NCBI GenBank assembly: GCA_031421935.1
Contig: JANOPQ010000178.1
Location: 1-23,447, forward strand
DNA from: JAJTFW01 sp031421935
GTDB taxonomy: Bacteria; Bacteroidota; Bacteroidia; AKYH767-A; OLB10
Direction: 5' to 3'
Length of the DNA stretch: 23,447 bases
Position 1 is the first letter of the stretch. Each line of letters opens with the position of its first letter. Position numbers and translations under genes: made by a program. Of this stretch, positions 15,086 through 22,380 are shown one piece after another. Under the pieces are notes generated by a model that saw nothing but the letters and a program-made list of their open reading frames with translations, was not told the origin of the DNA and made no database searches.

Positions 15086-16459
15086 ATGAAAAAGAAATAT
15101 TCGATTTGGTTTTGGGTGGGGATAGGTGCAGTTGCACTTATTCTTGTTTTAGTAGTGGCTAAGAAAGCGGGATGGTTGGGAGATAGCAATACAACAAAGG
15201 TAAGCGCTGAAAAAGTGCAGCCGCGCGACATCATTGAAACGGTTTCTGCAAATGGAAAAATTCAACCCGAAGTGGAATTAAAAATCAGTGCTGATGTGAG
15301 CGGGGAGATAACAGAATTGTATGTTGCCGAAGGAGATGTTGTGAAAAAAGGAACGTTGCTTTGTAGAATTAATCCTGATCTGTATTTGTCAAGTAGCGAA
15401 CGATCTGAAGCCGCTGTAAATACGTCGAAATCAAATTTTCAGTCGAGCAAATCAAGATTAACACAAGCCTTGGCTCAGTTTGAACAAGTGGAATTGAGTT
15501 ATAACCGAAATAAAAAATTGTTTGACGATAAAGTTATTTCACCTTCTGAATTTGAAAATATTAAATCTTCTTATGAAGTGTCAAAGGCAGAAGTAGAAGC
15601 GGCTCGTCAAAGTGTTTCGGCGGCAAGTTTCGGTGTGAATAGCGCTCAAGCTAGTTTAAAAGAAGCAAAGGAAAATTTAAATCGCACCAGTATTTATGCG
15701 GCTGTTGATGGTACGGTTTCGAAGTTAAGCAAAGAGAAAGGCGAGCGTGTGGTAGGAACGAATATGATGGAAGGAACGGAGATTTTGCGTTTGGCAAATC
15801 TGAATGAAATGGAAGTAAGTGTGGATGTGAGTGAAACAGATATTGTACGCGTAAGTGTGGGTGATACCGCCGATGTTGAAGTGGATGCATGGTTGGGAAA
15901 AATATTTAGTGGTGTGGTTACTGAAGTTGCCAATTCTTCGAATCTCAGTGGACTTAGTGCTACCGATCAAGTAACCAGTTATACCGTAAAGGTTAGGATT
16001 TTACGTGAGTCGTATCAAGATTTGTTAGAAGGAAAAGCAGCGAATTATAGCCCGTTCCGCCCTGGAATGTCGGCTACCGTAGAAATTCGAACCAGAAGAA
16101 CTACTAATGTACTCACTGTCCCTATTCAATCGGTAACAACACGCGATACAACTAAAAAATCAACCGTAAAAATTTCTACTGATGATAAGGATGAAACCGA
16201 AACTAAGGCAGAAACTGAAACAAAGGAATCGGACAAGAAGGAACAAGAGGTGGTTTTTGTGATTGAAGCAGGAAAAGTGAAGTTGCGTGTTGTAAAAACT
16301 GGAATTCAAGACAGTCAGTATATTCAAATCACCGAAGGCTTAAAAGCCGGAGAAATGGTGGTGAGCGGACCTTATATCGCTATTTCAAAATCATTGAAGG
16401 AAGGTGTTGCAGTGAATGTAGTCGACAAAGAAAAACTGTTTGTAGACGAGAAAAAATAG
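15086..16459 (+). CDS. Membrane-fusion protein (MacA/HlyD family) paired with TolC
   Basis: This 457-residue MFP has an N-terminal membrane helix (about 7-26) and the lipoyl half-motif ISADVSGEITELYVAEGDVV (about 67-86). A long coiled-coil hairpin spans about 105-205, followed by the second half-motif (IYAAVDGTVSKLSKEKGERV) and a beta-barrel domain. Residues about 357-388 are an unusual Lys/Glu/Thr/Asp-rich insert (KDETETKAETETKESDKK) before the C-terminal membrane-proximal domain. It is longer than the MFP at 10233 (365 aa) and not obviously a recent duplicate of it. It is cotranscribed with the TolC gene and ends at a strong terminator. Confidence 0.92.
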   Translation: MKKKYSIWFWVGIGAVALILVLVVAKKAGWLGDSNTTKVSAEKVQPRDIIETVSANGKIQPEVELKISADVSGEITELYVAEGDVVKKGTLLCRINPDLYLSSSERSEAAVNTSKSNFQSSKSRLTQALAQFEQVELSYNRNKKLFDDKVISPSEFENIKSSYEVSKAEVEAARQSVSAASFGVNSAQASLKEAKENLNRTSIYAAVDGTVSKLSKEKGERVVGTNMMEGTEILRLANLNEMEVSVDVSETDIVRVSVGDTADVEVDAWLGKIFSGVVTEVANSSNLSGLSATDQVTSYTVKVRILRESYQDLLEGKAANYSPFRPGMSATVEIRTRRTTNVLTVPIQSVTTRDTTKKSTVKISTDDKDETETKAETETKESDKKEQEVVFVIEAGKVKLRVVKTGIQDSQYIQITEGLKAGEMVVSGPYIAISKSLKEGVAVNVVDKEKLFVDEKK

Positions 16460-16478
16460 AATCATTTATAATTAAAGA

Positions 16479-16518
16479 ATAAAGGTGTTAAGATGATTTC
16501 TTAACACCTTTATTTTTA
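16479..16518 (+). terminator. Intrinsic terminator after the TolC-MFP pair
   Basis: ATAAAGGTGTTAA (16479-16491) and TTAACACCTTTAT (16501-16513) form a perfect 13-bp stem with a 9-nt loop, followed by a T-run. Confidence 0.93.
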
Positions 16519-16555
16519 GGAGTAATTTGCGTTTATACATTAATTAATATAGGTT

Positions 16556-16563
16556 TATCTTTG
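16556..16563 (+). promoter_or_regulatory. Promoter -7 element for tsaB
   Basis: TATCTTTG matches TAnnTTTG exactly and ends 9 nt before the ATG at 16573. The nearest TTTG upstream (16526-16529) is 26 nt away, longer than ideal. A promoter is expected here because a terminator lies just upstream. The 5' untranslated region would be only a few bases. Confidence 0.5.
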
Positions 16564-16572
16564 ACGCATCGT

Positions 16573-17286
16573 ATGAAAGAGAATCCACTCCTTCTTTTAT
16601 TGGAAACGGCAACGGGCGTATGTTCGGTTGCACTTGTCGAGGGACAACAGGTACTTAGTATCCGTAATAATGCAACGGAACGTGAACATGCTTCCATGTT
16701 GACGATATATATACAGCAGGTGATGGACGAAGCAAGAAGAAATTTATCGGAGCTGGATGCTATTGTGATCAGTAAAGGACCTGGAAGTTATACGGGTTTG
16801 CGTATAGGAGTAGCAACAGCGAAAGGAATTTGCTTTTCATTAAATAAGCCCTTGATAGCTATTGATACTCCTCTTGCTATGGCTTACGAATATGCACATC
16901 AACATAAAGATACCTTGCCGGAAAAATATTTCTTGGTTCCCGTAATCGATGCGCGACGAATGGAAGTGTACGGCGCTACCATTAATCATGATATGCAATA
17001 TGTAGAACCTATTCGCGCAGAAATTCTTCATCCTGCCAGTTTCTTAGGGGTTCAAAACGCTAATTATTATGTTTTTGGAGATGCCGCTCTTAAATGCGTA
17101 GAGGTGTATGAAAGTCAAAGTTTAGTTAAAGTGGATACGGATTATAACATTTCAGCGTTTGGGTTGTTATATCCTGGATTGAAAGCTTGGGAACTTCAAG
17201 CTTTTGAAAATCTTTCCGTTTTCGAACCTTATTATTTGAAGGAATTTGTGGCTAAAGTAAAAGCTGTAAAAACGAAAATGGAATAG
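16573..17286 (+). CDS. tsaB: tRNA threonylcarbamoyladenosine biosynthesis protein TsaB
   Basis: This 237-residue member of the ASKHA-fold YeaZ/TsaB family forms the complex with TsaD and TsaE that makes t6A37 in ANN-decoding tRNAs. The N-terminal strand LLLLETATGVCSVALVEG (about 6-23) and the signature SKGPGSYTGLRIGVATAKGI (about 67-86) are characteristic. TsaB itself is the non-catalytic partner. The ATG at 16573 is preferred over the in-frame TTG at 16561, which overlaps the TATCTTTG promoter element. The msrA gene follows 33 nt after the stop, so the two may be cotranscribed. Confidence 0.94.
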   Translation: MKENPLLLLLETATGVCSVALVEGQQVLSIRNNATEREHASMLTIYIQQVMDEARRNLSELDAIVISKGPGSYTGLRIGVATAKGICFSLNKPLIAIDTPLAMAYEYAHQHKDTLPEKYFLVPVIDARRMEVYGATINHDMQYVEPIRAEILHPASFLGVQNANYYVFGDAALKCVEVYESQSLVKVDTDYNISAFGLLYPGLKAWELQAFENLSVFEPYYLKEFVAKVKAVKTKME

Positions 17287-17319
17287 ATCGTCTTATAAGG
17301 GTTCGTGAACGAAATCAAT

Positions 17320-17988
17320 ATGAAAGCAATGGCATCGATATTTCTTACCATCTCAAGCATTTTATTAATGTCTTGCGGAAACCCTCAAGCATCATCAAAT
17401 ACAACTACTTCCGAAATGAATACTATGGAAACAGCAATGGATAAAAATACCAATGGAGAATTAGATACAGCAATTTTTGGAGCGGGATGTTTTTGGTGTG
17501 TGGAAGCCATATTTCAACAACTCGAGGGAGTAGAAAAGGTAGCGAGCGGTTATTCTGGTGGAGCACGAGAAAATCCTACTTATGATCAAGTTTGTTCGGG
17601 TGCTACCGGACACGCCGAAGTGATAAAAGTGATTTACGATCCAGCAAAAATTTCTTTTGTCGATTTATTAGAAGTGTTTTGGGGAGTGCACGATCCAACA
17701 ACGTTAAATCGTCAAGGTGCTGATGTCGGTACACAATATCGTTCTGTTATTTTCTACACCAACGACAATCAAAAAAAATTAGCTGAAGATTATAAGGCGA
17801 AGTTGAATGCAAGCGGTGCATTTCCACAACCTGTTGTAACCGAAATTTCTCCACTAAAATCTTTTTATGTTGCAGAAAATTACCATCAAAATTACTTCAA
17901 TGAAAATGGTAATCAACCTTACTGCTCACTCGTCATCCGACCTAAACTCGACAAATTCAAAAAAGTTTTTGGTGATAAAATGAAGTGA
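17320..17988 (+). CDS. msrA: Lipoprotein peptide-methionine (S)-S-oxide reductase MsrA
   Basis: This protein reduces methionine-S-sulfoxide in damaged proteins. It has 222 residues from the ATG at 17320; a GTG at 17305 and an ATG at 17329 are alternatives. It opens with a lipoprotein signal peptide (SSILLMSC, lipidated C19) and a Ser/Thr/Asn-rich linker to about 48, then the MsrA domain. The active site GCFWC is at 56-60 with catalytic C57, and a Cys at 202 (QPYCSLVIRP) may act as resolving residue. The lipobox predicts export and anchoring in the envelope rather than a cytoplasmic repair role. A periplasmic electron donor would be needed, and none is encoded nearby. Confidence 0.94.
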   Translation: MKAMASIFLTISSILLMSCGNPQASSNTTTSEMNTMETAMDKNTNGELDTAIFGAGCFWCVEAIFQQLEGVEKVASGYSGGARENPTYDQVCSGATGHAEVIKVIYDPAKISFVDLLEVFWGVHDPTTLNRQGADVGTQYRSVIFYTNDNQKKLAEDYKAKLNASGAFPQPVVTEISPLKSFYVAENYHQNYFNENGNQPYCSLVIRPKLDKFKKVFGDKMK

Positions 17989-18181
17989 TTTAATATTCAA
18001 TTAAAATTTAAGTATTCCGCTTCCTAAAAGCAGAGTGTAGCAAATTTACTTTTGCAGATTTCACTTTGTCCTGTTTTGCAATGCTCAGCAATTTACCCAT
18101 GAAGTACAGTGCTTCGCACAGACTTCATAGCGCAGCAAATTTGCCAATCCACCAATTCGCCAACTCACCAATTCCAACAGC
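17989..18181. repeat. Convergent intergenic region with octamer array and hairpin
   Basis: This lies between the convergent msrA and lhgO stops. ATGAAGT (18099-18105) pairs with ACTTCAT (18122-18128). Four tandem octamers then lie at 18143-18174 (GCCAATCC, ACCAATTC, GCCAACTC, ACCAATTC), the same family as at 6647 and 7541. No clear bidirectional terminator with a T-run is seen. Confidence 0.75.
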
Positions 18182-19399
18182 TTACAATTTAAAATGCTTC
18201 TCCGCCATATCGTTCACCGCTTTTCCTATTGCTAAGCCTGCTGTTGCAGCGGGTGAAGGTGCATTCAACACATGCAATGCATTATGACTGTGTACAATTT
18301 TAAAATCGTCAATCATATTTCCATCGCGATCTAAAGCCATCGCGCGTACTCCAGCTCTTCCAGGAACAATATCGTCCATGGTTAAACTCGGAATCATTCT
18401 ACGTAATCTTTCAAGAAATAATTTTTTGCTGAATGCTCTTCGGTATTCGTCTAATCCAAATTGCCAATGTTTAAAAAATAATTTCCAAGTGCCTCCGTAT
18501 GCAAGTGCATCCGCAGTATCTCTCAAGCTGAAATCAGTTTTTCCATACCCTTCTCTCTTGAATACAAAAACGGCATTGGGTCCGCATTCTGTTGGATGAT
18601 TAATCATGCGTGTAAAATGAACACCTAAAAATGGAAATTGTGGATCCGGCACAGGATATATTAAATGCTTTACTTTATGTGCTGATGCTGGTGTTAACTC
18701 GTAATAATCCCCACGGAACCCAACGATTTTCATATCGGGATCTACTAAATCTTTTTTTGCAATACGATCACTTTGTAATCCGGAACAGTTTACAATATAT
18801 TTTGTTGTGATTTTACCTCTATTGGTCACAACGGTTGTATAGTCTTGCGATTTTTCGAAATCCAACACTTCATGTTGAAGTTTTACTTCACTTCCTGCAA
18901 ATTTTTCGGTAATGATTTTTTCTAACACTTCACAAACACCAACAAAATCGATGATGCCAGTACATCCAACATGAATCGCTTTAATGCCTACACAAAAAGG
19001 TTCAATTTCTTTTATTACATCCGCATCTACCATGCGAATATCTTCCACACCATTTTGTATTCCGTGATTGAAAACTTTGTCGAGATGTGCTAACTCCCGT
19101 TCATGTGTAGCTACAATTAATTTCCCACATATATCATGTCCTATCTTATGCTCTTTTGCAAAAGCAACCATTTCTCTTCGGCCTTCTACACAATTCTTGG
19201 CTTTATAACTTCCAGGTTTGTAGTAAATGCCACTATGTAAAACGCCTGAATTTCGTCCCGTTTGATGCATCGAAACTTTTTCTTCTTTTTCTAAAACACA
19301 AATCTTTAATTGAGGGTGATGAAGATTTAATTTATATGCAGTCGATAATCCTACTATTCCGCCTCCAATGATCAGGATGTCAAATTGTGTTTGTGCCAT
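18182..19399 (-). CDS. lhgO: L-2-hydroxyglutarate oxidase/dehydrogenase
   Basis: This 405-residue FAD enzyme oxidises L-2-hydroxyglutarate to 2-oxoglutarate. The N-terminal Rossmann motif ILIIGGGIVGLSTAYKL (9-25) binds FAD. The LhgO-type sequence GRNSGVLHSGIYYKPGS follows near 48-64. The C-terminal NAPSPAATAGLAIGKAVNDM segment completes the FAD site. Length is close to the family norm (about 400-420). The ATG at 19399 is the only start that keeps the flavin motif at the right distance. It is monocistronic, divergent from the porin gene, and has a strong promoter match that leaves essentially no leader. Confidence 0.94.
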   Translation of the reverse strand: MAQTQFDILIIGGGIVGLSTAYKLNLHHPQLKICVLEKEEKVSMHQTGRNSGVLHSGIYYKPGSYKAKNCVEGRREMVAFAKEHKIGHDICGKLIVATHERELAHLDKVFNHGIQNGVEDIRMVDADVIKEIEPFCVGIKAIHVGCTGIIDFVGVCEVLEKIITEKFAGSEVKLQHEVLDFEKSQDYTTVVTNRGKITTKYIVNCSGLQSDRIAKKDLVDPDMKIVGFRGDYYELTPASAHKVKHLIYPVPDPQFPFLGVHFTRMINHPTECGPNAVFVFKREGYGKTDFSLRDTADALAYGGTWKLFFKHWQFGLDEYRRAFSKKLFLERLRRMIPSLTMDDIVPGRAGVRAMALDRDGNMIDDFKIVHSHNALHVLNAPSPAATAGLAIGKAVNDMAEKHFKL

Positions 19400-19403
19400 T
19401 CCG

Positions 19404-19437
19404 CAAAAGTACTTCTTTCCTTCTCTTTTAATTCAAA
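19404..19437 (-). promoter_or_regulatory. lhgO promoter, predicted leaderless
   Basis: On the minus strand TTTG (19437-19434), a 22-nt spacer and TACTTTTG (19411-19404) match the Bacteroidota promoter. The ATG begins only 4 nt beyond the final G. A normal start site a few bases downstream would coincide with the start codon. Confidence 0.65.
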
Positions 19438-19658
19438 ATTATAAGCTTGAATCGCGACAGAATTTTCAGAACTTTAGAAATTAAAGAGCGAATTAAGAGC
19501 GTTCCAATATAATATTAAAGGAATTCTGAAGATTATTTGTTACCTTAGAGGAAGTTGTTAGATTTCATCAGATCTTTAGTATCCTAAATTAATTTCTAAT
19601 TAATTTATTAGCAGGCAAAAACGTGCAATACTTTGTTAATAAGTATCACTGGTGGCTA
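19438..19658. other. Divergent intergenic region with an AT-rich dyad
   Basis: No gene is seen between the lhgO and porin promoters. The one clear structure is a perfect 10-bp inverted repeat, TAAATTAATT (19585-19594) against AATTAATTTA (19598-19607), with a 3-nt TCT spacer, about 75 nt upstream of the porin -33 element. It could be a regulator site or an upstream AT-rich element; no poly-T terminator is present. Confidence 0.4.
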
Positions 19659-19690
19659 TTGACCTGCATTTGATGGCTCCTTTACATTTG
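19659..19690 (+). promoter_or_regulatory. Promoter for the porin-lipoprotein pair
   Basis: TTG (19659-19661), a 21-nt spacer and TACATTTG (19683-19690) match the Bacteroidota consensus. The ATG at 19707 is 16 nt downstream, giving a short leader. Confidence 0.6.
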
Positions 19691-19706
19691 TTTTAATCGA
19701 GATGGT

Positions 19707-20927
19707 ATGAAGAAAGTGTTGTTTATCTGTATGATTCTATTTCCATTGCATATTAAAGCAGGTGGTTATCAGATAAATACGCAAAGTCAAAAAGGATTAA
19801 GTATGGGTGGATCGGTTACTGGATTGGCTATGGATGCTTCAGTTGCTTTCTATAATCCGGCCGGACTTAGTGCCCTTGATTCTAATTATTTTAATATTGG
19901 AGCATGCCTTTTAATGCCTAAAACAGCTTTTTTAGGTCCATATGGTGGTACTGAGCAATTGTCGGCTAAATCGTTTTCCACCTTTTACCTTTATGGAAAT
20001 TATATTTTAAATAGTAAGTTCACTTTAGGTTTAAGCGTAAATACACCCTTTGGATTGGGAACAAAATGGGAGGACAATTGGAGTGGAAGATACGTCACTC
20101 AAGAAGCTCGATTATCTACTTTGTTTATTCAACCTACCATTGCCTACAAAGTGAACGAACGTTTTTCAGTCGGTGTAGGTCCAGTCATTGTTACTGGGAA
20201 TACAAAATTTAGAAAAGCATTGAATGTGTTGAATCAAGATGGGTCCGATGGACAACTTGAACTCAAAGGAGCTGGAAATGGTTTTGGATTTAATGCAGGT
20301 GTTTTTGGTCGATTTGGTAAAACATCAATTGGTGTTTCTTACCGATCAGAAGTAAAATTAGATATTGAAAATGGTGATGCTGTATTTTCAAATATTCCCA
20401 TTTCACTTATATGGAATGGATCATTTCCTAACAGCACAAAGTATAATTCTTCGATCACATTACCATCCGTTATTTCATTAGGTGTTGGTCGAGTATTAAG
20501 TGATAAGCTTACTGCAAATATCGATTTTAATTTTACGGGATGGAGTGTAATGGATTCTTTAGTTTTTACTTACCCTGAGTATCCCGATTTAAACACTAGT
20601 TCAGCACGAAAACTTGAAAATAGTTTTGCAATTCGATTTGGAGCAAAGTACCAATATTCAGAACGGATGCAATTTCGTGGAGGAATTGGATACGATCAAA
20701 GTCCTGTTCCCGATGGCTATGTAAATCCAGAATTACCAGATGCTGATAAAGTAATATTAGGTGCAGGCTGTACTTATAAATTGAAAAAAGGTTGGTCGTT
20801 GGAAGGATCTTTTGCTTTTGAAGATTTACGAGAACGAAAAGAAGAAAGAAATAAGCAAGAAAATATTAACGGAACTTATAAATCATATATCTATGTGTTG
20901 GGGCTTGGCGTGCAATATCAATTCTAA
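19707..20927 (+). CDS. FadL/OMPP1/TodX-family outer-membrane transporter
   Basis: This 406-residue beta-barrel protein has a signal peptide (about 1-19, cleavage near IKA/GG). The FadL-family N-terminal hatch sequence GGYQINTQSQKGLSMGG (about 19-35) leads to ASVAFYNPAGLSAL, containing the NPAGL motif. Repeated amphipathic strands fill the rest, and the protein ends with an aromatic residue (GVQYQF), as outer-membrane barrels do. FadL-type proteins import long-chain fatty acids or other hydrophobic compounds by lateral diffusion. The actual substrate is unknown. The next gene, a lipoprotein of the SGNH fold, starts 14 nt after this stop, so the two are likely cotranslated. Confidence 0.92.
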   Translation: MKKVLFICMILFPLHIKAGGYQINTQSQKGLSMGGSVTGLAMDASVAFYNPAGLSALDSNYFNIGACLLMPKTAFLGPYGGTEQLSAKSFSTFYLYGNYILNSKFTLGLSVNTPFGLGTKWEDNWSGRYVTQEARLSTLFIQPTIAYKVNERFSVGVGPVIVTGNTKFRKALNVLNQDGSDGQLELKGAGNGFGFNAGVFGRFGKTSIGVSYRSEVKLDIENGDAVFSNIPISLIWNGSFPNSTKYNSSITLPSVISLGVGRVLSDKLTANIDFNFTGWSVMDSLVFTYPEYPDLNTSSARKLENSFAIRFGAKYQYSERMQFRGGIGYDQSPVPDGYVNPELPDADKVILGAGCTYKLKKGWSLEGSFAFEDLRERKEERNKQENINGTYKSYIYVLGLGVQYQF

Positions 20928-20940
20928 AAGGGGCATCGGA

Positions 20941-22266
20941 ATGTTTCTTGCTCTCTGCATTTTTTTTGCAGGATGTAAGCCTAATTTAGATGAGCCGAAA
21001 TACACTTCGGGTGAAGCGGATTTTACATCCTATCTAGCAATCGGAAATGGTTTTACGGCAGGATATATGGATAATGCTTTGACTCTTGAAGGGCAACTAC
21101 AATCTTTTCCTAATTTATTAGCAAATCAATTTAAACTAGCGAATGGAGGTCCATTCAAACAACCTTTAGTGAATGCTGGAAATGGTTTTGGCTATGATTT
21201 CATCTCTCAATTAACATCTGGAAAATCAGTGTTGGTAAACGCAATTAATTGTGCTGGTCAAGATGATGTTGATTTAAAATCATTGTCGGTAAATGATGAC
21301 GATAGAAAATGGATCGGGAATCAAGGTCCTTTTAATAATATGGGATTCGCCGGGGCTAAGAGTTTTAATTTGTATAGTCAGCTTTTTGGAAAAGGAGGAG
21401 TAACAGGAAATCCTTTTTTCTATCGTGTAGCATCTGATACGGGAGCAAGTACCGGATTGAGTTCTACTGTACTCGGAGATGCCGCCATGCTTGATCCTAC
21501 TTTTTTTACACTTTGGATCGGAGGATCTGATGTACTTTGGTACGCACTTGCCGGAGGTGAGCCTAACGGAAATCAGTTTAATACAATTACTTCCGTTTCT
21601 CAATTCGATGCAGCCATTGATACTATCATTTCTGAACTTACTTCTAATAATACAGAAGGGTTGGTTGCTAATATTCCGGACATTGAAGATTTCCCTTTTT
21701 TTAGTACAATACCTTATAACGGATTAATTTTAACGCAGTCTCAAGCCGACTCTCTAAACTTGCTTTCTCCTCCTGGAATTTCATTTCAAGCCGGAGCCAA
21801 TCCTTATGTTGTCAGTAATCAAGGCGGAGGAACCATTCGTCAAATGAAAAAAGGTGAATTGTTATTATTATCAATAAAACGCGATTCACTTTTATGTTTT
21901 AAGAAAGGAACACCACAACTTCCTATTGAATCGTATAAAGTACTCGATAGCGCTGAAGTGTTGAATATTCGTAATGCAATTCAATCTTATAATGCAAAGT
22001 TGCGTTCTGTAGCTATCGCTAAAGGGTTGGCGTATGCTGACATGAATGCATTTTTTAAATCATTATCCAAAGGTTATGTTTTTAATGGAGCTCATTACTC
22101 ATCAGCCTATTTGAAAAGTAGCGTGTTTTCTTTAGATGGAGTACATCCTAACGGTCGCGGCTATGCGATAATTGCAAATGAGTTCATCCGTTCCATCAAC
22201 GCCAAGTATGGAAGTAATTTGCCACCTGTGGATGTGAATGCATCAACAGGTGTGTTGAATCCTTAA
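20941..22266 (+). CDS. SGNH/GDSL-hydrolase-like lipoprotein, nucleophile apparently lost
   Basis: This 441-residue lipoprotein has lipobox FFAGC (C12). The fold signatures are in order. Block I is YLAIGNGFTAG (31-41), where the usual Ser of G(D/N)S is Gly (G37, codon GGT, one transition from AGT). The oxyanion block reads IGGSD (193-197), where relatives usually have GNND. The C-terminal DGVHPNGRGY keeps D399 and H402. It is therefore probably a pseudoenzyme or has altered chemistry. The start is uncertain: the ATG at 20941 follows AAAAGGGG but gives a signal peptide without positive charge, whereas an in-frame ATG at 20893 adds Lys-Arg and overlaps the porin gene by 35 bp. It likely works with the upstream FadL-type porin on a lipid-like substrate (inference). 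Confidence 0.85.
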   Translation: MFLALCIFFAGCKPNLDEPKYTSGEADFTSYLAIGNGFTAGYMDNALTLEGQLQSFPNLLANQFKLANGGPFKQPLVNAGNGFGYDFISQLTSGKSVLVNAINCAGQDDVDLKSLSVNDDDRKWIGNQGPFNNMGFAGAKSFNLYSQLFGKGGVTGNPFFYRVASDTGASTGLSSTVLGDAAMLDPTFFTLWIGGSDVLWYALAGGEPNGNQFNTITSVSQFDAAIDTIISELTSNNTEGLVANIPDIEDFPFFSTIPYNGLILTQSQADSLNLLSPPGISFQAGANPYVVSNQGGGTIRQMKKGELLLLSIKRDSLLCFKKGTPQLPIESYKVLDSAEVLNIRNAIQSYNAKLRSVAIAKGLAYADMNAFFKSLSKGYVFNGAHYSSAYLKSSVFSLDGVHPNGRGYAIIANEFIRSINAKYGSNLPPVDVNASTGVLNP

Positions 22267-22300
22267 CATTTTAAAAGAGACTTTTCTTATGAAATGTCGT
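22266..22300 (+). terminator. Weak terminator candidate after the lipoprotein gene
   Basis: ACATTT (22266-22271) can pair with AAATGT (22292-22297) around an inner AAAAG/CTTTT stem (22273-22277/22281-22285), with Ts following. The stem is AT-rich and interrupted by an asymmetric loop. Confidence 0.3.
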
Positions 22301-22380
22301 TTTAAGTAGTTGCAGGCTGATGGTCTCATCGTATACTTAATACAAGTTAGAAGAACACTTAGTATTGTGTATTATTTAGA

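Noticed and set aside
17301..17310. GTTCGTGAAC before msrA, sharing 9 bases in inverted form with GTTCACGAA before the sigma gene
   Set aside because: A single 9-base match on either strand of 23 kb is not surprising, it lacks the GGTTACCTTT part, and it overlaps a possible GTG start.
18066..18287. Plus-strand 73-codon frame before lhgO
   Set aside because: It is made from the octamer array and the antisense of the lhgO C-terminus. A TACTTTTG just upstream lacks a properly spaced -33 element.
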